From Lachnospiraceae bacterium (lineage in GTDB: Bacteria; Bacillota; Clostridia; Lachnospirales; Lachnospiraceae), in assembly GCA_017470985.1 (NCBI GenBank), contig JAFUXA010000001.1, positions 40,415-104,414 on the forward strand: 64,000 nucleotides of DNA, given 5' to 3'. Positions 47,890 through 56,650 of the stretch are shown here, in pieces. Numbering within the stretch: the first letter of the stretch is position 1; each line of letters starts with the position of its first letter. A program made the position numbers and the translations under genes. The notes under the pieces were generated by a model. That model ran no database searches. It was given only the letters and a program-made list of their open reading frames with translations, and had not been told where the DNA came from.

Positions 47890-48480
47890 ATGGCAAAATG
47901 GGTTTGTAGCGTATGCGGTTATGTACATGAGGGAGACGAACCACCAGAGGAGTGTCCAGTATGTCATGTAAGTTCTGATAAGTTCAAAAAGCAGGAAGGC
48001 GAAATGAAGCTTGCAGCTGAGCATGAATATGGTGTATATGCCAAGACAGTAAAGAACAATCCAGAGATTTCAGAAGAGGATAAGAAATATATCTTCGAGC
48101 AGTTGAAGTCTAATTTCACAGGAGAGTGTTCTGAGGTAGGAATGTATCTGTGTATGGCTAGAATTGCTCATCGTGAGGGTTATCCAGAGATTGGTTTGTA
48201 TTGGGAGAAAGCTGCTTATGAGGAAGCTGAGCATGCAGCAAAGTTCGCAGAGCTTCTTGGCTCTGAATTGGAGCCTCATATGACAGACTCTACAGAGAAG
48301 AACCTGGCATGGAGAGTAGATTGTGAATATGGTGCAACAGCTGGTAAGTTTGATTTGGCAGCTTGCGCCAAGAAGAATAATCTGGATGCAATTCATGATA
48401 CAGTTCATGAGATGGCAAGAGATGAGGCTAGACATGGCAAGGCTCTTGAAGGAATGTTGAAGAGATATTTCAGAAAATAA
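47890..48480 (+). CDS. Reverse-type rubrerythrin
   Basis: 196 residues. The rubredoxin-like iron site is at the N-terminus (WVCSVCGYVHEG with CPVCHVSSDKF), before a ferritin-like four-helix domain with GECSEVGMYLCMARIAHREG, YWEKAAYEEAEHAAKFAELL and EMARDEARHGKALEG di-iron ligands. This is the reverse of classical rubrerythrin and matches the revRbr group, NADH peroxidases/oxygen-protection proteins of Clostridia. It is a single gene with its own promoter and terminator. Confidence 0.92.
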   Translation: MAKWVCSVCGYVHEGDEPPEECPVCHVSSDKFKKQEGEMKLAAEHEYGVYAKTVKNNPEISEEDKKYIFEQLKSNFTGECSEVGMYLCMARIAHREGYPEIGLYWEKAAYEEAEHAAKFAELLGSELEPHMTDSTEKNLAWRVDCEYGATAGKFDLAACAKKNNLDAIHDTVHEMARDEARHGKALEGMLKRYFRK

Positions 48481-48515
48481 TTTCTCACAATAATTTCATA
48501 CAATAATGAATAAAC

Positions 48516-48562
48516 AAAGCTCTGAAGTAAATCACTGATGTGACAAGTTTCAGAGCTTTTTT
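48516..48562 (+). terminator. Terminator after rubrerythrin
   Basis: AAAGCTCTGAA pairs with TTCAGAGCTTT around a 22-base loop, followed by TTTTTTA. Confidence 0.88.
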
Positions 48563-48694
48563 ATCGCAAGAAATGAAATGTTATTAGCAAGAAATGCACA
48601 TATTGTATGAAATAAATGATGATATAATCACGCTATAAGAGATAAATACAGACTTTAAGCCTAGTAGGTGACATTTCATAAATAGGAGGGTGCT

Positions 48695-49747
48695 ATGGAG
48701 AACAGGTTTATAACTATCGGGGAAATAATGATGAGATTGACTCCGCCAAACTATGACAAGATTCGTGTTACACAGACATATGAGGCCAGTTTTGGAGGAG
48801 CAGAAGCCAATATAGCTTTAGCACTGGCAAATCTGGGAATTGACAGTACATTTTTTACTGTAGTACCGGACAATAGTCTGGGAAAGAGTGCTATTCGTAT
48901 GCTTAGAAGTTACGATGTACACTGTAGTCCGGTCATTCTATCAACTCCGGAGGAGACACCAACTCACCGACTTGGTACATATTATCTGGAGACGGGATTT
49001 GGAATTCGTCCTAGCCAGGTGACTTATGATAGAAAGCACAGTGCCTTTTCTGAATATGATTTTGCGGAGTATGATTTGAGAGAACTGTTGTCAGGATATA
49101 CATGGCTTCATATGAGTGGTATTACACCAGCTCTGTCTCAGAATCTGAGAAAGCTAACTATTGACAGTATGCGCATTGCTAAAGAGCTAGGGCTGACTGT
49201 AAGCTTTGACGGAAATTTTAGAAGTACCCTTTGGACATGGGATGAAGCCAGAGAGTTTTGCACTATGTGTCTGCCATATGTGGATGTGTTGTTTGGCATA
49301 GAGCCATATCATTTATGGCGTGATGATAATAATCATGAATTGGGAGATTATAAGGACAATATTCCTATGCAGCCGACATATGAAGAGCAGGATGAAGTGT
49401 TCAAGCAGTTTGTGGCCAGATATCCTAATATTAAGTGTATAGGTAGACATGTGCGCTTTGCTCACAGCGGAACGGAGAATAGTCTCAAGGCATATCTATG
49501 GCTAAATGGTCAGACATACGAGAGTAAGCTTTTTAGGTTTACTATATTAGATCGAGTTGGTGGAGGAGATGCCTTTGCCAGTGGATTAATATATGCCATG
49601 ATGAAGAACTATTCTCCAGAAGATATAGTGAATTTCGCAGTGGCCAGCAGTGTAATAAAGCACACAATCAGAGGTGATGCAAATATAACAGACGATGCTG
49701 AAACCATTAGAAATCTTATGAATATGAATTATGATATAAAGAGATAG
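48695..49747 (+). CDS. PfkB-family sugar kinase, 2-keto-3-deoxygluconate kinase-like
   Basis: 350 residues; AGGAGG upstream. Ribokinase fold: TIGEIMMRLTPPNYDKIRV at the start, SFGGAEANIALALANLG, and the ATP/anion-hole signature DRVGGGDAFASGLIYAMM at about 288. The opening and the GTYYLETGFGIRP segment resemble KdgK (KDG to KDPG, in pectin and uronate breakdown). Lachnospiraceae often degrade pectin, which fits, but no other uronate gene is in the window. Family firm, substrate tentative. Confidence 0.82.
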   Translation: MENRFITIGEIMMRLTPPNYDKIRVTQTYEASFGGAEANIALALANLGIDSTFFTVVPDNSLGKSAIRMLRSYDVHCSPVILSTPEETPTHRLGTYYLETGFGIRPSQVTYDRKHSAFSEYDFAEYDLRELLSGYTWLHMSGITPALSQNLRKLTIDSMRIAKELGLTVSFDGNFRSTLWTWDEAREFCTMCLPYVDVLFGIEPYHLWRDDNNHELGDYKDNIPMQPTYEEQDEVFKQFVARYPNIKCIGRHVRFAHSGTENSLKAYLWLNGQTYESKLFRFTILDRVGGGDAFASGLIYAMMKNYSPEDIVNFAVASSVIKHTIRGDANITDDAETIRNLMNMNYDIKR

Positions 49748-49748
49748 T

Positions 49749-49797
49749 AATAAGCCGGAGGAAAGAGTGAGTATAGCACAAATTCCACCGGCTTATT
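49749..49797. terminator. Bidirectional terminator between the sugar kinase and GNAT genes
   Basis: AATAAGCCGG pairs perfectly with CCGGCTTATT between convergent genes. The loop is long (29 bases). Confidence 0.7.
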
Positions 49798-49799
49798 AT

Positions 49800-50345
49800 T
49801 TATTTAACCAGTAGGCCGTACATAATATGGTCACGCCACTGGCCCTGAATAAATATTTTTTCTTTTAATACCCCTTCTTTTTCAAAACCGAGTTTCTCCA
49901 GAAGTTTAATGGAAGGAGTGTTGTCTGGAAGAACAAGTGCTTCAAAGCGTCGTATGCCAATTTCTTTTGCAATCATTTCTATGCTGGCATTTATTGCTTC
50001 ATAGGCATAACCTTTTCTCCAGTATTCCGGAGCGATTTTATATCCTACACTGCAGCATGAATATATGTCAGGAGAAATTCCATGAAAGCTGACTGTTCCT
50101 ATCATTTTCTCTGGATTATCTTTTTCAAATATCCAGAAGCGAAACATCCGCATAAGTAGAGTTTGCTGATATTCTGCTTGAAGTAATTTCTCATGATATT
50201 TTAGAGTATAAAATTCCTCTTTAAATATGGGCTCATATTTCTCATATATTTCAGGATGAGCCATATAGAAGTCCAGTGTATCCTGTGCATAGTCAGGGGT
50301 CAGAACTCTAAGTATAAGTCTCTTGGTTTCTATTTCTAAAGTCAT
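49800..50345 (-). CDS. GNAT-family N-acetyltransferase (RimJ/RimL type)
   Basis: 181 residues from the ATG at 50345 with AGAGGA upstream. It opens with LEIETKRLILRVLTPDY, followed by IGTVSFHGI, then EYWRKGYAYEAINASIEMI (acetyl-CoA pyrophosphate loop, R-x-x-G-x-A variant) and PDNTPSIKLLEKLGFEKEG. It transfers an acetyl group from acetyl-CoA to an amine, perhaps a protein N-terminus. Substrate unknown. It is four bases after the NrdG2-type gene on the same strand. Confidence 0.9.
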   Translation of the reverse strand: MTLEIETKRLILRVLTPDYAQDTLDFYMAHPEIYEKYEPIFKEEFYTLKYHEKLLQAEYQQTLLMRMFRFWIFEKDNPEKMIGTVSFHGISPDIYSCCSVGYKIAPEYWRKGYAYEAINASIEMIAKEIGIRRFEALVLPDNTPSIKLLEKLGFEKEGVLKEKIFIQGQWRDHIMYGLLVK

Positions 50346-50349
50346 TATA

Positions 50350-51039
50350 TTATCCTCTTGTCTCAACAGTTTCTATAGATTCTTGTAATATCTTAACATA
50401 TGTTTCCAAGGTTTCTGCTTTAGGCGCGGCAAATATTGGATTTATAACCCCTTCAGATTCTCTATAAGGCTGTAGAAAATATTTTCTGGCGCCTGCAATC
50501 CACTTTCCGATTTCTCTAAAATCATTATCCGAAAAAAGTTCTGCAGGGACGGTGGTTCTGAATTCATAGTCAATCTTATCCGAGAGTAGAAAATCTACAG
50601 AGGCAGATATTTTCTCGAAGTCGAAATTACTCATGCATGCTACTTCATTGTATTTGTCAGGGCATTGCTTGATATCCATTGCCACATAGTCTATGAGTTT
50701 ATCGTTACATAGATTGATTAGCATATCAGGATTTGATCCGTTGGTATCAAGCTTCACAAGATAACCGAGGGATTTTATATCTTTAATAAAATCAGGTAAA
50801 TCAGAATGTAATGTTGGCTCTCCACCTGTGACGACAACACCTTCTAATATGCCAATTCGTTTATTTAGGAATTTAAATATTTCATCATGTGTATAGGGCT
50901 CAATATTATTAGGGGATAAAACCAGATCTTTGTTTTGACAATAGGGACATCGGAAATTACACCCACCGGTAAAGAGGGTAGCTGCAACGCGTCCGGGATA
51001 ATCTACGAGAGTGGTTTTCTGTAAGCCGAAAATATTCAT
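50350..51039 (-). CDS. Radical SAM activating protein, NrdG2 type
   Basis: 229 residues. The start at 51039 gives the family opening MNIFGLQKTTLVDYPGRVAA and has GGGG upstream. The radical SAM cluster motif is C-x3-C-x2-C in TGGCNFRCPYCQN, followed by VVTGGEPTLHSDLPDFI (GGE motif). It matches the anaerobic ribonucleotide-reductase activating group known as NrdG2. No nrdD gene is nearby, so the partner is unproven. It is divergent from tadA. Confidence 0.88.
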   Translation of the reverse strand: MNIFGLQKTTLVDYPGRVAATLFTGGCNFRCPYCQNKDLVLSPNNIEPYTHDEIFKFLNKRIGILEGVVVTGGEPTLHSDLPDFIKDIKSLGYLVKLDTNGSNPDMLINLCNDKLIDYVAMDIKQCPDKYNEVACMSNFDFEKISASVDFLLSDKIDYEFRTTVPAELFSDNDFREIGKWIAGARKYFLQPYRESEGVINPIFAAPKAETLETYVKILQESIETVETRG

Positions 51040-51107
51040 TTCATATGCCCCCCAAATCAACAAAATGTGTTAGTATGAGTATAGCATTTCACAGGAGGTA
51101 AATCCAT

Positions 51108-51611
51108 ATGGGACTAATAGATAAATTGGAGGAAAATAAGGCGGCAAAGCGTGACGAGAAATATATGAAGATGGCTTTAAAAGAGGCCAAAAAGGCAGCA
51201 GACATCAATGAAGTGCCAATAGGTTGCGTCATTGTAAGAGACGATAAGGTTATTGCCAAGGCATACAATAAGCGAAACAGTGACAAGAACGTATTGTCTC
51301 ACGCAGAGCTTCTGGCTATAAAGCAGGCTTGCAAGAAGACCGGGGATTGGAGATTGGAAGACTGCACTATGTATATAACTTTGGAGCCTTGCCAGATGTG
51401 CTCAGGAGCAATGGTGCAGGCCAGATTACAAAGAGCTGTAATTGGTGCCATGAATGCCAAAGCAGGATGTGCAGGATCTGTGTTAAACATATTGCAGATG
51501 CAGGAGTTTAATCATCAGGTTGATGTGACAAGAGGAGTGTTGGAAGCAGAGTGTTCAGAGATGCTATCTAAATTCTTCGCAGATTTAAGGGAGCAGAAGA
51601 AGCAGTACTAG
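51108..51611 (+). CDS. tadA: tRNA adenosine(34) deaminase TadA
   Basis: 167 residues; GGAGG precedes the ATG. The zinc site is HAELLAIKQA and PCQMCSGAMVQARL, with NEVPIGCVIVRDDKVIAKAYN before it. It makes inosine at the wobble base of tRNA-Arg(ACG). About 20 charged residues (LIDKLEENKAAKRDEKYMKM) precede the usual start of the domain; the strong ribosome binding site supports this longer form. tadA followed by SRP RNA is a common Firmicutes arrangement. Confidence 0.95.
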   Translation: MGLIDKLEENKAAKRDEKYMKMALKEAKKAADINEVPIGCVIVRDDKVIAKAYNKRNSDKNVLSHAELLAIKQACKKTGDWRLEDCTMYITLEPCQMCSGAMVQARLQRAVIGAMNAKAGCAGSVLNILQMQEFNHQVDVTRGVLEAECSEMLSKFFADLREQKKQY

Positions 51612-51622
51612 TCAGAAGATTC

Positions 51623-51651
51623 TTGACAATTAGATGTTCAGATTATAGAAT
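51623..51651 (+). promoter_or_regulatory. SRP RNA promoter
   Basis: TTGACA, 17 bp, TAGAAT; transcription would begin within a few bases of 51657. Confidence 0.85.
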
Positions 51652-51655
51652 ACAA

Positions 51656-51807
51656 GAGCCGGCCTTCGTAGGTAGCGTTGAGATTTGGGTCTTGCGCGAC
51701 GGATGCTTACGAATCGTGTCAGGTCAGGAATGAAGCAGCACTAAGTTTGATTTTCCGGGTGCCGCGAGGTTGCCTGGGTTGAGCTATTTGCGAGGGTATC
51801 GGCTTTT
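51656..51807 (+). ncRNA. ffs: Signal recognition particle RNA
   Basis: The S-domain core is clear: TCGTGTCAGGTC, GGAATGAAGCAGCACTAAG (the Ffh-binding asymmetric loop) and GGGTGCCGCGAGGTTGCCTGGG on the return strand. The 5' half has GTAGGTAGCG, as in the Alu half of the larger bacterial SRP RNAs. A closing stem pairs GAGCCG with CGGCTT. It scaffolds Ffh for co-translational targeting. Ends are estimated from the promoter and the closing stem. In many Firmicutes dnaX follows, but not here. Confidence 0.92.
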
Positions 51808-51845
51808 AAATGTTCTTTATATTAGAGGAAGATGAATTAGATGAC

Positions 51846-51880
51846 GGCGATTTAGTAAGTTTATTTGCTAAATCGCCTTT
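51846..51880 (+). terminator. Terminator after SRP RNA
   Basis: GGCGATTTAG pairs perfectly with CTAAATCGCC around a 12-base loop and is followed by TTTTACT, about 40 bases past the SRP RNA. Confidence 0.8.
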
Positions 51881-51965
51881 TACTATGTTATATTTTTTAG
51901 ATGTAGAAGTTTATTATGAAATAAGAATCCAATATTTCTAACAAACAGTATCAAGGAGAAAAGTT

Positions 51966-52757
51966 ATGGGTGCAACTGATCGCACAGAGAAAGTCTTAAG
52001 AGACATACATGTCTTATTTTCAAAGGCAAAACCATATAACGGCAGCAAAAAGGATGTAATCATCGACAAGAACGAGATGATGGAGCTGTTAAAAGAATTA
52101 AATAATTGTATGTATGAGATGCAGGACGAGTATGATTTGTCCGTTATTAAAAAGGACAAGGCAAATCGCGAGATGCAGAAGCAGGGTGACGATATAATCT
52201 TTGAGGCCACAAGAAAGGCCGAGGATATATATGCAGCATCTATAATGTACACAGATAATGCTTTAAATAGTATTATCGATATTATGAAAGAAGCCAACAA
52301 ATCTATTGAAAAGATTTATAATGACACTAATGCTCAGCTTAAAAAGGAGCAGCGGGAAGTCAAGGCTAATCAATTAGACTTGAAATCCCAGTTAAATGAC
52401 TTGATTGATACTCAGAAATATTTGCGACTTATAGAGGATGAGAATCGTCGCTTGGAGAAGGCCAAAGAAGCCGGATCAGAACCTGGAATTTCTACAAGTT
52501 CAGGAGGCATGGGAGTGGCTCCGGCACAACCTGAAATCCGTATCAACAAGGATTATTTCATACAAAACGGTATTCCCCTTGATGATGCCGGAGATGATAA
52601 GCCGGTTGATGCAGGAGAAGTCGGAATGACTGAAGAGCAGATAGCTGCTATGCAGGCTGAGTTGGATAATGAATATTTCGACTGGAAGGAAGGGGAAGAA
52701 CCTCAGGAGGAGAAATCTTCCAAAAAAGGCGGGTTCCCATTCTTTGGAAAGAAATAA
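51966..52757 (+). CDS. DivIVA-like coiled-coil protein of unknown function
   Basis: 263 residues; CAAGGAG upstream. No membrane helix. Residues about 25-165 form a long helical coiled coil (for example KKDKANREMQKQGDDIIFEA and TNAQLKKEQREVKANQLDLK), somewhat like DivIVA or V-ATPase stalk subunits. A Gly/Pro linker and an acidic tail follow (EEQIAAMQAELDNEYFDWKEG, then a basic KKGGFPFFGKK end). I do not recognise a named family. A cytoskeletal or division role is a guess from shape only. Confidence 0.7.
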   Translation: MGATDRTEKVLRDIHVLFSKAKPYNGSKKDVIIDKNEMMELLKELNNCMYEMQDEYDLSVIKKDKANREMQKQGDDIIFEATRKAEDIYAASIMYTDNALNSIIDIMKEANKSIEKIYNDTNAQLKKEQREVKANQLDLKSQLNDLIDTQKYLRLIEDENRRLEKAKEAGSEPGISTSSGGMGVAPAQPEIRINKDYFIQNGIPLDDAGDDKPVDAGEVGMTEEQIAAMQAELDNEYFDWKEGEEPQEEKSSKKGGFPFFGKK

Positions 52758-52820
52758 TATATTGATAAATCTCACATATTTGTGAAGTATTGTTATAAAT
52801 AAACATTCAGGAGGAAAGAC

Positions 52821-55106
52821 ATGAAACTATACGAACAGGGTGTATACCTAGTAAATGGAGAGAAGCTTGTTGTAGATGATGCACAGGCTGCTGCGCAGAT
52901 TAAGCAGATGACAGGCAAGGATGTGAACAAGGCCGAGGCCGCAACACAGACAATGGCTTATGGCATTTTACAGAAGCATAATACTTCTGGCAATATGCAA
53001 AATCTCCAGATTAAGTTTGATAAGCTTACATCACATGATATTACTTATGTAGGAATAATTCAGACAGCCAGAGCATCTGGACTTGAGAAGTTTCCAATTC
53101 CATATGTATTGACTAACTGCCATAATTCTCTGTGTGCAGTAGGTGGTACAATCAATGAGGATGATCACATGTTTGGACTTACATGTGCCAAAAAATACGG
53201 TGGAATCTATGTGCCACCTCATCAGGCTGTAATTCATCAGTTTGCTCGTGAGATGCTTGCTGGTGTTGGTAAGATGATTCTGGGTTCTGATTCTCATACC
53301 CGTTATGGTGCCCTTGGTACTATGGCAATGGGTGAAGGTGGTCCTGAGCTTGTTAAGCAGCTTCTCAACAAGACATATGATATCGCGATGCCAGGAGTAA
53401 TTGGTGTATATATGACAGGAACTCCTGCCAAAGGCGTAGGTCCTCAGGATATCGCGCTTGCCATTATTGGTGAGGTATTTGACAAGGGTTATGTCAAGAA
53501 CAAAGTTATGGAGTTCATGGGACCTGGTGTCAACAATATGTCAGTTGATTATAGAATTGGTGTTGATGTAATGACAACAGAGACAACATGTCTGTCTTCT
53601 ATCTGGAAGACTGATGATAAGGTAAAAGAGTTCTATGATATTCACGGTAGAATTGGTGAATACTCTGAGCTTAATCCGGGTGATGTGGCTTACTATGATG
53701 GAATGATTGAGATTGATTTATCAGAAATCAAGCCAATGATTGCTATGCCATTCCATCCAAGCAATACATATACTATTGAAGAGTTAAATGCTAACCTTAT
53801 GGACATCTTGGATGACTGTGAGAAGAGAGCAAAGGTTAGCCTGGATGGTCAGGTTGACTTTACATTAAAGGATAAGGTGAGAAATGGTCGTCTCTATGTA
53901 GACCAGGGTATCATTGCCGGATGTGCTGGTGGTGGTTTCGAAAATATTACTGATGCCGCTGATATTTTACGCGGTACTTCAATTGGACCTGATGAATTTA
54001 CACTTAGTGTATATCCAGCAAGTACTCCTATTTATATGGAACTTGTGAGAAATGGTAGTGTAGCTGATCTTATGGAGACAGGTGCAATTGTTAAGACAGC
54101 ATTCTGCGGACCTTGCTTTGGTGCTGGTGATACTCCTAGCAACAATGGTTTCTCTATCAGGCATTCAACCAGAAACTTCCCTAACAGAGAAGGATCTAAG
54201 TTACAGAATGGTCAGATTTCATCAGTTGCTCTTATGGATGCCCGCTCTATCGCAGCAACTGCTGCAAACAAGGGTTACCTTACAGCAGCAACAGATATGG
54301 ATGTAAATTACACAAAGCCTAAATATTTCTTCGACAGCAAGATTTATGAGAATAGAGTATTTGACAGCCATGGAGTTGCTGATTCAAGCGTGGATATTAA
54401 GTTTGGACCAAATATCAAGGATTGGCCTGCAATGAGTGCGCTTCCTGAGAACTTGTTCTTAAAGGTTGTATCAGAGATTCATGATCCTGTAACAACAACA
54501 GATGAGCTTATTCCATCAGGAGAGACTTCATCTTACAGATCAAATCCTCTTGGACTTGCAGAGTTTACTCTCTCAAGAAAAGATCCTGAGTATGTGGGTC
54601 GTGCCAAGGAAATTCAGAAAGCACAGAAGGCTCTTGAAGCCGGAGAGTGTGCAGGAGAAGCTGTGCCTGAGTTGAAGGAGATTGTACATACTGTGAAGAA
54701 GACATATCCTGATGTAAATCATGATAACTTCGGCGTGGGAAGTACAATATTTGCTGTTAAGCCGGGAGATGGTTCTGCCAGAGAGCAGGCCGCATCTTGC
54801 CAGAAGGTATTAGGCGGTTGGGCAAATATTGCCAATGAATATGCAACCAAGAGATATCGCTCAAATCTTATTAACTGGGGAATGCTTCCATTTATTATTC
54901 CAGAGGGAGATTTACCATTTACATTAAATGACTATATCTTCGTTCCTGGAATTAGACAGGCCGTAATCGACAAGGCTGATGTTATAGAAGCATTTGTTGT
55001 AAAAGACGGACAGTTGAAGCCGTTCGAGATGAAGCTTGGAGATTTAACAGATGATGAGCGTGATATCATTTTGAAGGGATGCTTGATTAATTATTACAGA
55101 GGCTAG
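52821..55106 (+). CDS. Aconitase-superfamily hydratase
   Basis: 761 residues, close to aconitase A length. Iron-sulfur cysteines are visible in [11 protein letters not shown] and in [12 protein letters not shown] (C-x2-C). The C-terminal swivel domain has [20 protein letters not shown], equivalent to the GSSREHAA of aconitase and keeping its Ser and Arg. The cysteine loop that reads SCTNS in aconitase is GCAGG here. It may therefore be a YbhJ-like hydratase rather than a true citrate/isocitrate aconitase. No citrate synthase or isocitrate dehydrogenase is adjacent. Confidence 0.82.
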   Translation: MKLYEQGVYLVNGEKLVVDDAQAAAQIKQMTGKDVNKAEAATQTMAYGILQKHNTSGNMQNLQIKFDKLTSHDITYVGIIQTARASGLEKFPIPYVLTNCHNSLCAVGGTINEDDHMFGLTCAKKYGGIYVPPHQAVIHQFAREMLAGVGKMILGSDSHTRYGALGTMAMGEGGPELVKQLLNKTYDIAMPGVIGVYMTGTPAKGVGPQDIALAIIGEVFDKGYVKNKVMEFMGPGVNNMSVDYRIGVDVMTTETTCLSSIWKTDDKVKEFYDIHGRIGEYSELNPGDVAYYDGMIEIDLSEIKPMIAMPFHPSNTYTIEELNANLMDILDDCEKRAKVSLDGQVDFTLKDKVRNGRLYVDQGIIAGCAGGGFENITDAADILRGTSIGPDEFTLSVYPASTPIYMELVRNGSVADLMETGAIVKTAFCGPCFGAGDTPSNNGFSIRHSTRNFPNREGSKLQNGQISSVALMDARSIAATAANKGYLTAATDMDVNYTKPKYFFDSKIYENRVFDSHGVADSSVDIKFGPNIKDWPAMSALPENLFLKVVSEIHDPVTTTDELIPSGETSSYRSNPLGLAEFTLSRKDPEYVGRAKEIQKAQKALEAGECAGEAVPELKEIVHTVKKTYPDVNHDNFGVGSTIFAVKPGDGSAREQAASCQKVLGGWANIANEYATKRYRSNLINWGMLPFIIPEGDLPFTLNDYIFVPGIRQAVIDKADVIEAFVVKDGQLKPFEMKLGDLTDDERDIILKGCLINYYRG

Positions 55107-55172
55107 TTTATATTTGCGGGATATGAAAATATTTACATTACACAATGTATAAGGGGATAGAAGGGATTTGGA

Positions 55173-56531
55173 ATGGAACCAGAAAAGAAGGAAAACCTAG
55201 AAAATTTTAATTTCAAAAACCTAATGAAAATTGCCGGAGTGGTAATATTTACCGCCTGCTGCATTATATTATTTTACTTTATAGTGCAGCGATATTCTGG
55301 CTTCAGCGAGGGCTGGAACAAGTTCGTTAAGGTATGGACGGGAATAATTATAGGATTTGTGTTGGCATTTCTGATGAATCCTATTATGGATTTCTTTGAG
55401 AAGAAGACGCTGCCGTTTTTCTTGCGTCATACCAGAAACCAGGAGAAGACCAGAAAATCTGTGAGAGTGCTGTGGAGCATAGTAGCTCTGGCGGTTATTG
55501 TGGGAATAATAACCATATTCTTCCTTTATGTAATTCCTGAGTTGTATAGCACCATCAAATTCCTGGTGGATCATATGACTGAGCATATACAAGGAGTGCT
55601 TGATTGGGCCAATCATGTAACAAGAGGGCACTTTGAGAAAGAGCTGACAGATGCTAAGCATAGTGATTTCAATGCCGCTATTGAAGAAGGACTGGATTGG
55701 GTTCAGAATTATTTGAATCTTACAACAGATCAGGTGGTTAAACAGGTTGTAACTGGCGCCATAAGCGTGGGTCGACTATTGGTTGATATTGTAATCGGCT
55801 TGATTGTGTCTGTATATGTTCTTTGCAGTAAAGAGAGTTTCAAGGCACAGGCCAAGAAGATAATATACAGTGTTTTTGCACCAAAGAATGCTAACGTGGT
55901 TTTGGAGATTGCCAGAAAGACATCTGACATTTTCTATGGTTTTATTATAGGTAAGATTATTGACTCGGTTATTATCGGAATTATCTGTGCTATATTTATG
56001 AAGATAGCAGGATTACCTTATATATTGCTGTGCTCAGTAATTATTGGTGTTACCAATATTATTCCTGTATTTGGACCATATTTTGGTGCGGTTCCGACAG
56101 TTATTATAATTTTCTTGACCAATCCACCACAGGGAATTACATTCCTGATTTTCGTCATTGTATTGCAACAGATTGACGGAAATATTATTGGACCTGCAAT
56201 TTTAGGAGATTCCACAGGTTTATCTCCATTTTGGGTTGTGGTTGCCATCGTTGTTGGAGGCGGATTATTTGGAGTGCCAGGAATGATTATCGGTGTACCG
56301 ACTATGGCTTTGATCTATTATCTGGTTGGACGATTAACAAGCTACAGAGTCAGAAAGAAAGGTTTGCCGGAAGACACGGATGATTATTACAATATGGAGC
56401 GGGTAAATGAGGCGGATAATACAATAATTAATCATGCTCCGGATTACGAATCATCCAAGAAATATGTAAATATCAAGATGCTTCGAAGAAAAAGAAGAGT
56501 TCCAAAAAAGAAGGAAGATAAATCAGAATAA
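55173..56531 (+). CDS. AI-2E-family (UPF0118) transporter-like membrane protein
   Basis: 452 residues, about eight helices: two or three near the N-terminus (19-100), one at about 104-124 and a cluster in 210-390. The diagnostic C-terminal core is DSVIIGIICAIFMKIAGLPY, NIIPVFGPYFGAVP, QQIDGNIIGPAILGDSTGLSPFWV and GVPGMIIGVP. Members move small molecules or act as Na+/H+ antiporters; autoinducer-2 export is shown for few. The tail (400-452) is basic. A terminator follows. Confidence 0.92.
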   Translation: MEPEKKENLENFNFKNLMKIAGVVIFTACCIILFYFIVQRYSGFSEGWNKFVKVWTGIIIGFVLAFLMNPIMDFFEKKTLPFFLRHTRNQEKTRKSVRVLWSIVALAVIVGIITIFFLYVIPELYSTIKFLVDHMTEHIQGVLDWANHVTRGHFEKELTDAKHSDFNAAIEEGLDWVQNYLNLTTDQVVKQVVTGAISVGRLLVDIVIGLIVSVYVLCSKESFKAQAKKIIYSVFAPKNANVVLEIARKTSDIFYGFIIGKIIDSVIIGIICAIFMKIAGLPYILLCSVIIGVTNIIPVFGPYFGAVPTVIIIFLTNPPQGITFLIFVIVLQQIDGNIIGPAILGDSTGLSPFWVVVAIVVGGGLFGVPGMIIGVPTMALIYYLVGRLTSYRVRKKGLPEDTDDYYNMERVNEADNTIINHAPDYESSKKYVNIKMLRRKRRVPKKKEDKSE

Positions 56532-56546
56532 ACCAATGAGAAAACA

Positions 56547-56582
56547 GGGCTTTTTCCACTACGGAAAGAGCCCATTTTTTTT
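56547..56582 (+). terminator. Terminator after the AI-2E-family gene
   Basis: GGGCTTTTTCC pairs with GGAAAGAGCCC around a 5-base loop, followed by eight T residues. Confidence 0.9.
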
Positions 56583-56650
56583 GCAATCAATAAGAGGATA
56601 TGATACACTAAATCTGTATATCCAGGACGATTTTTCGGGGGTAAATTAAG

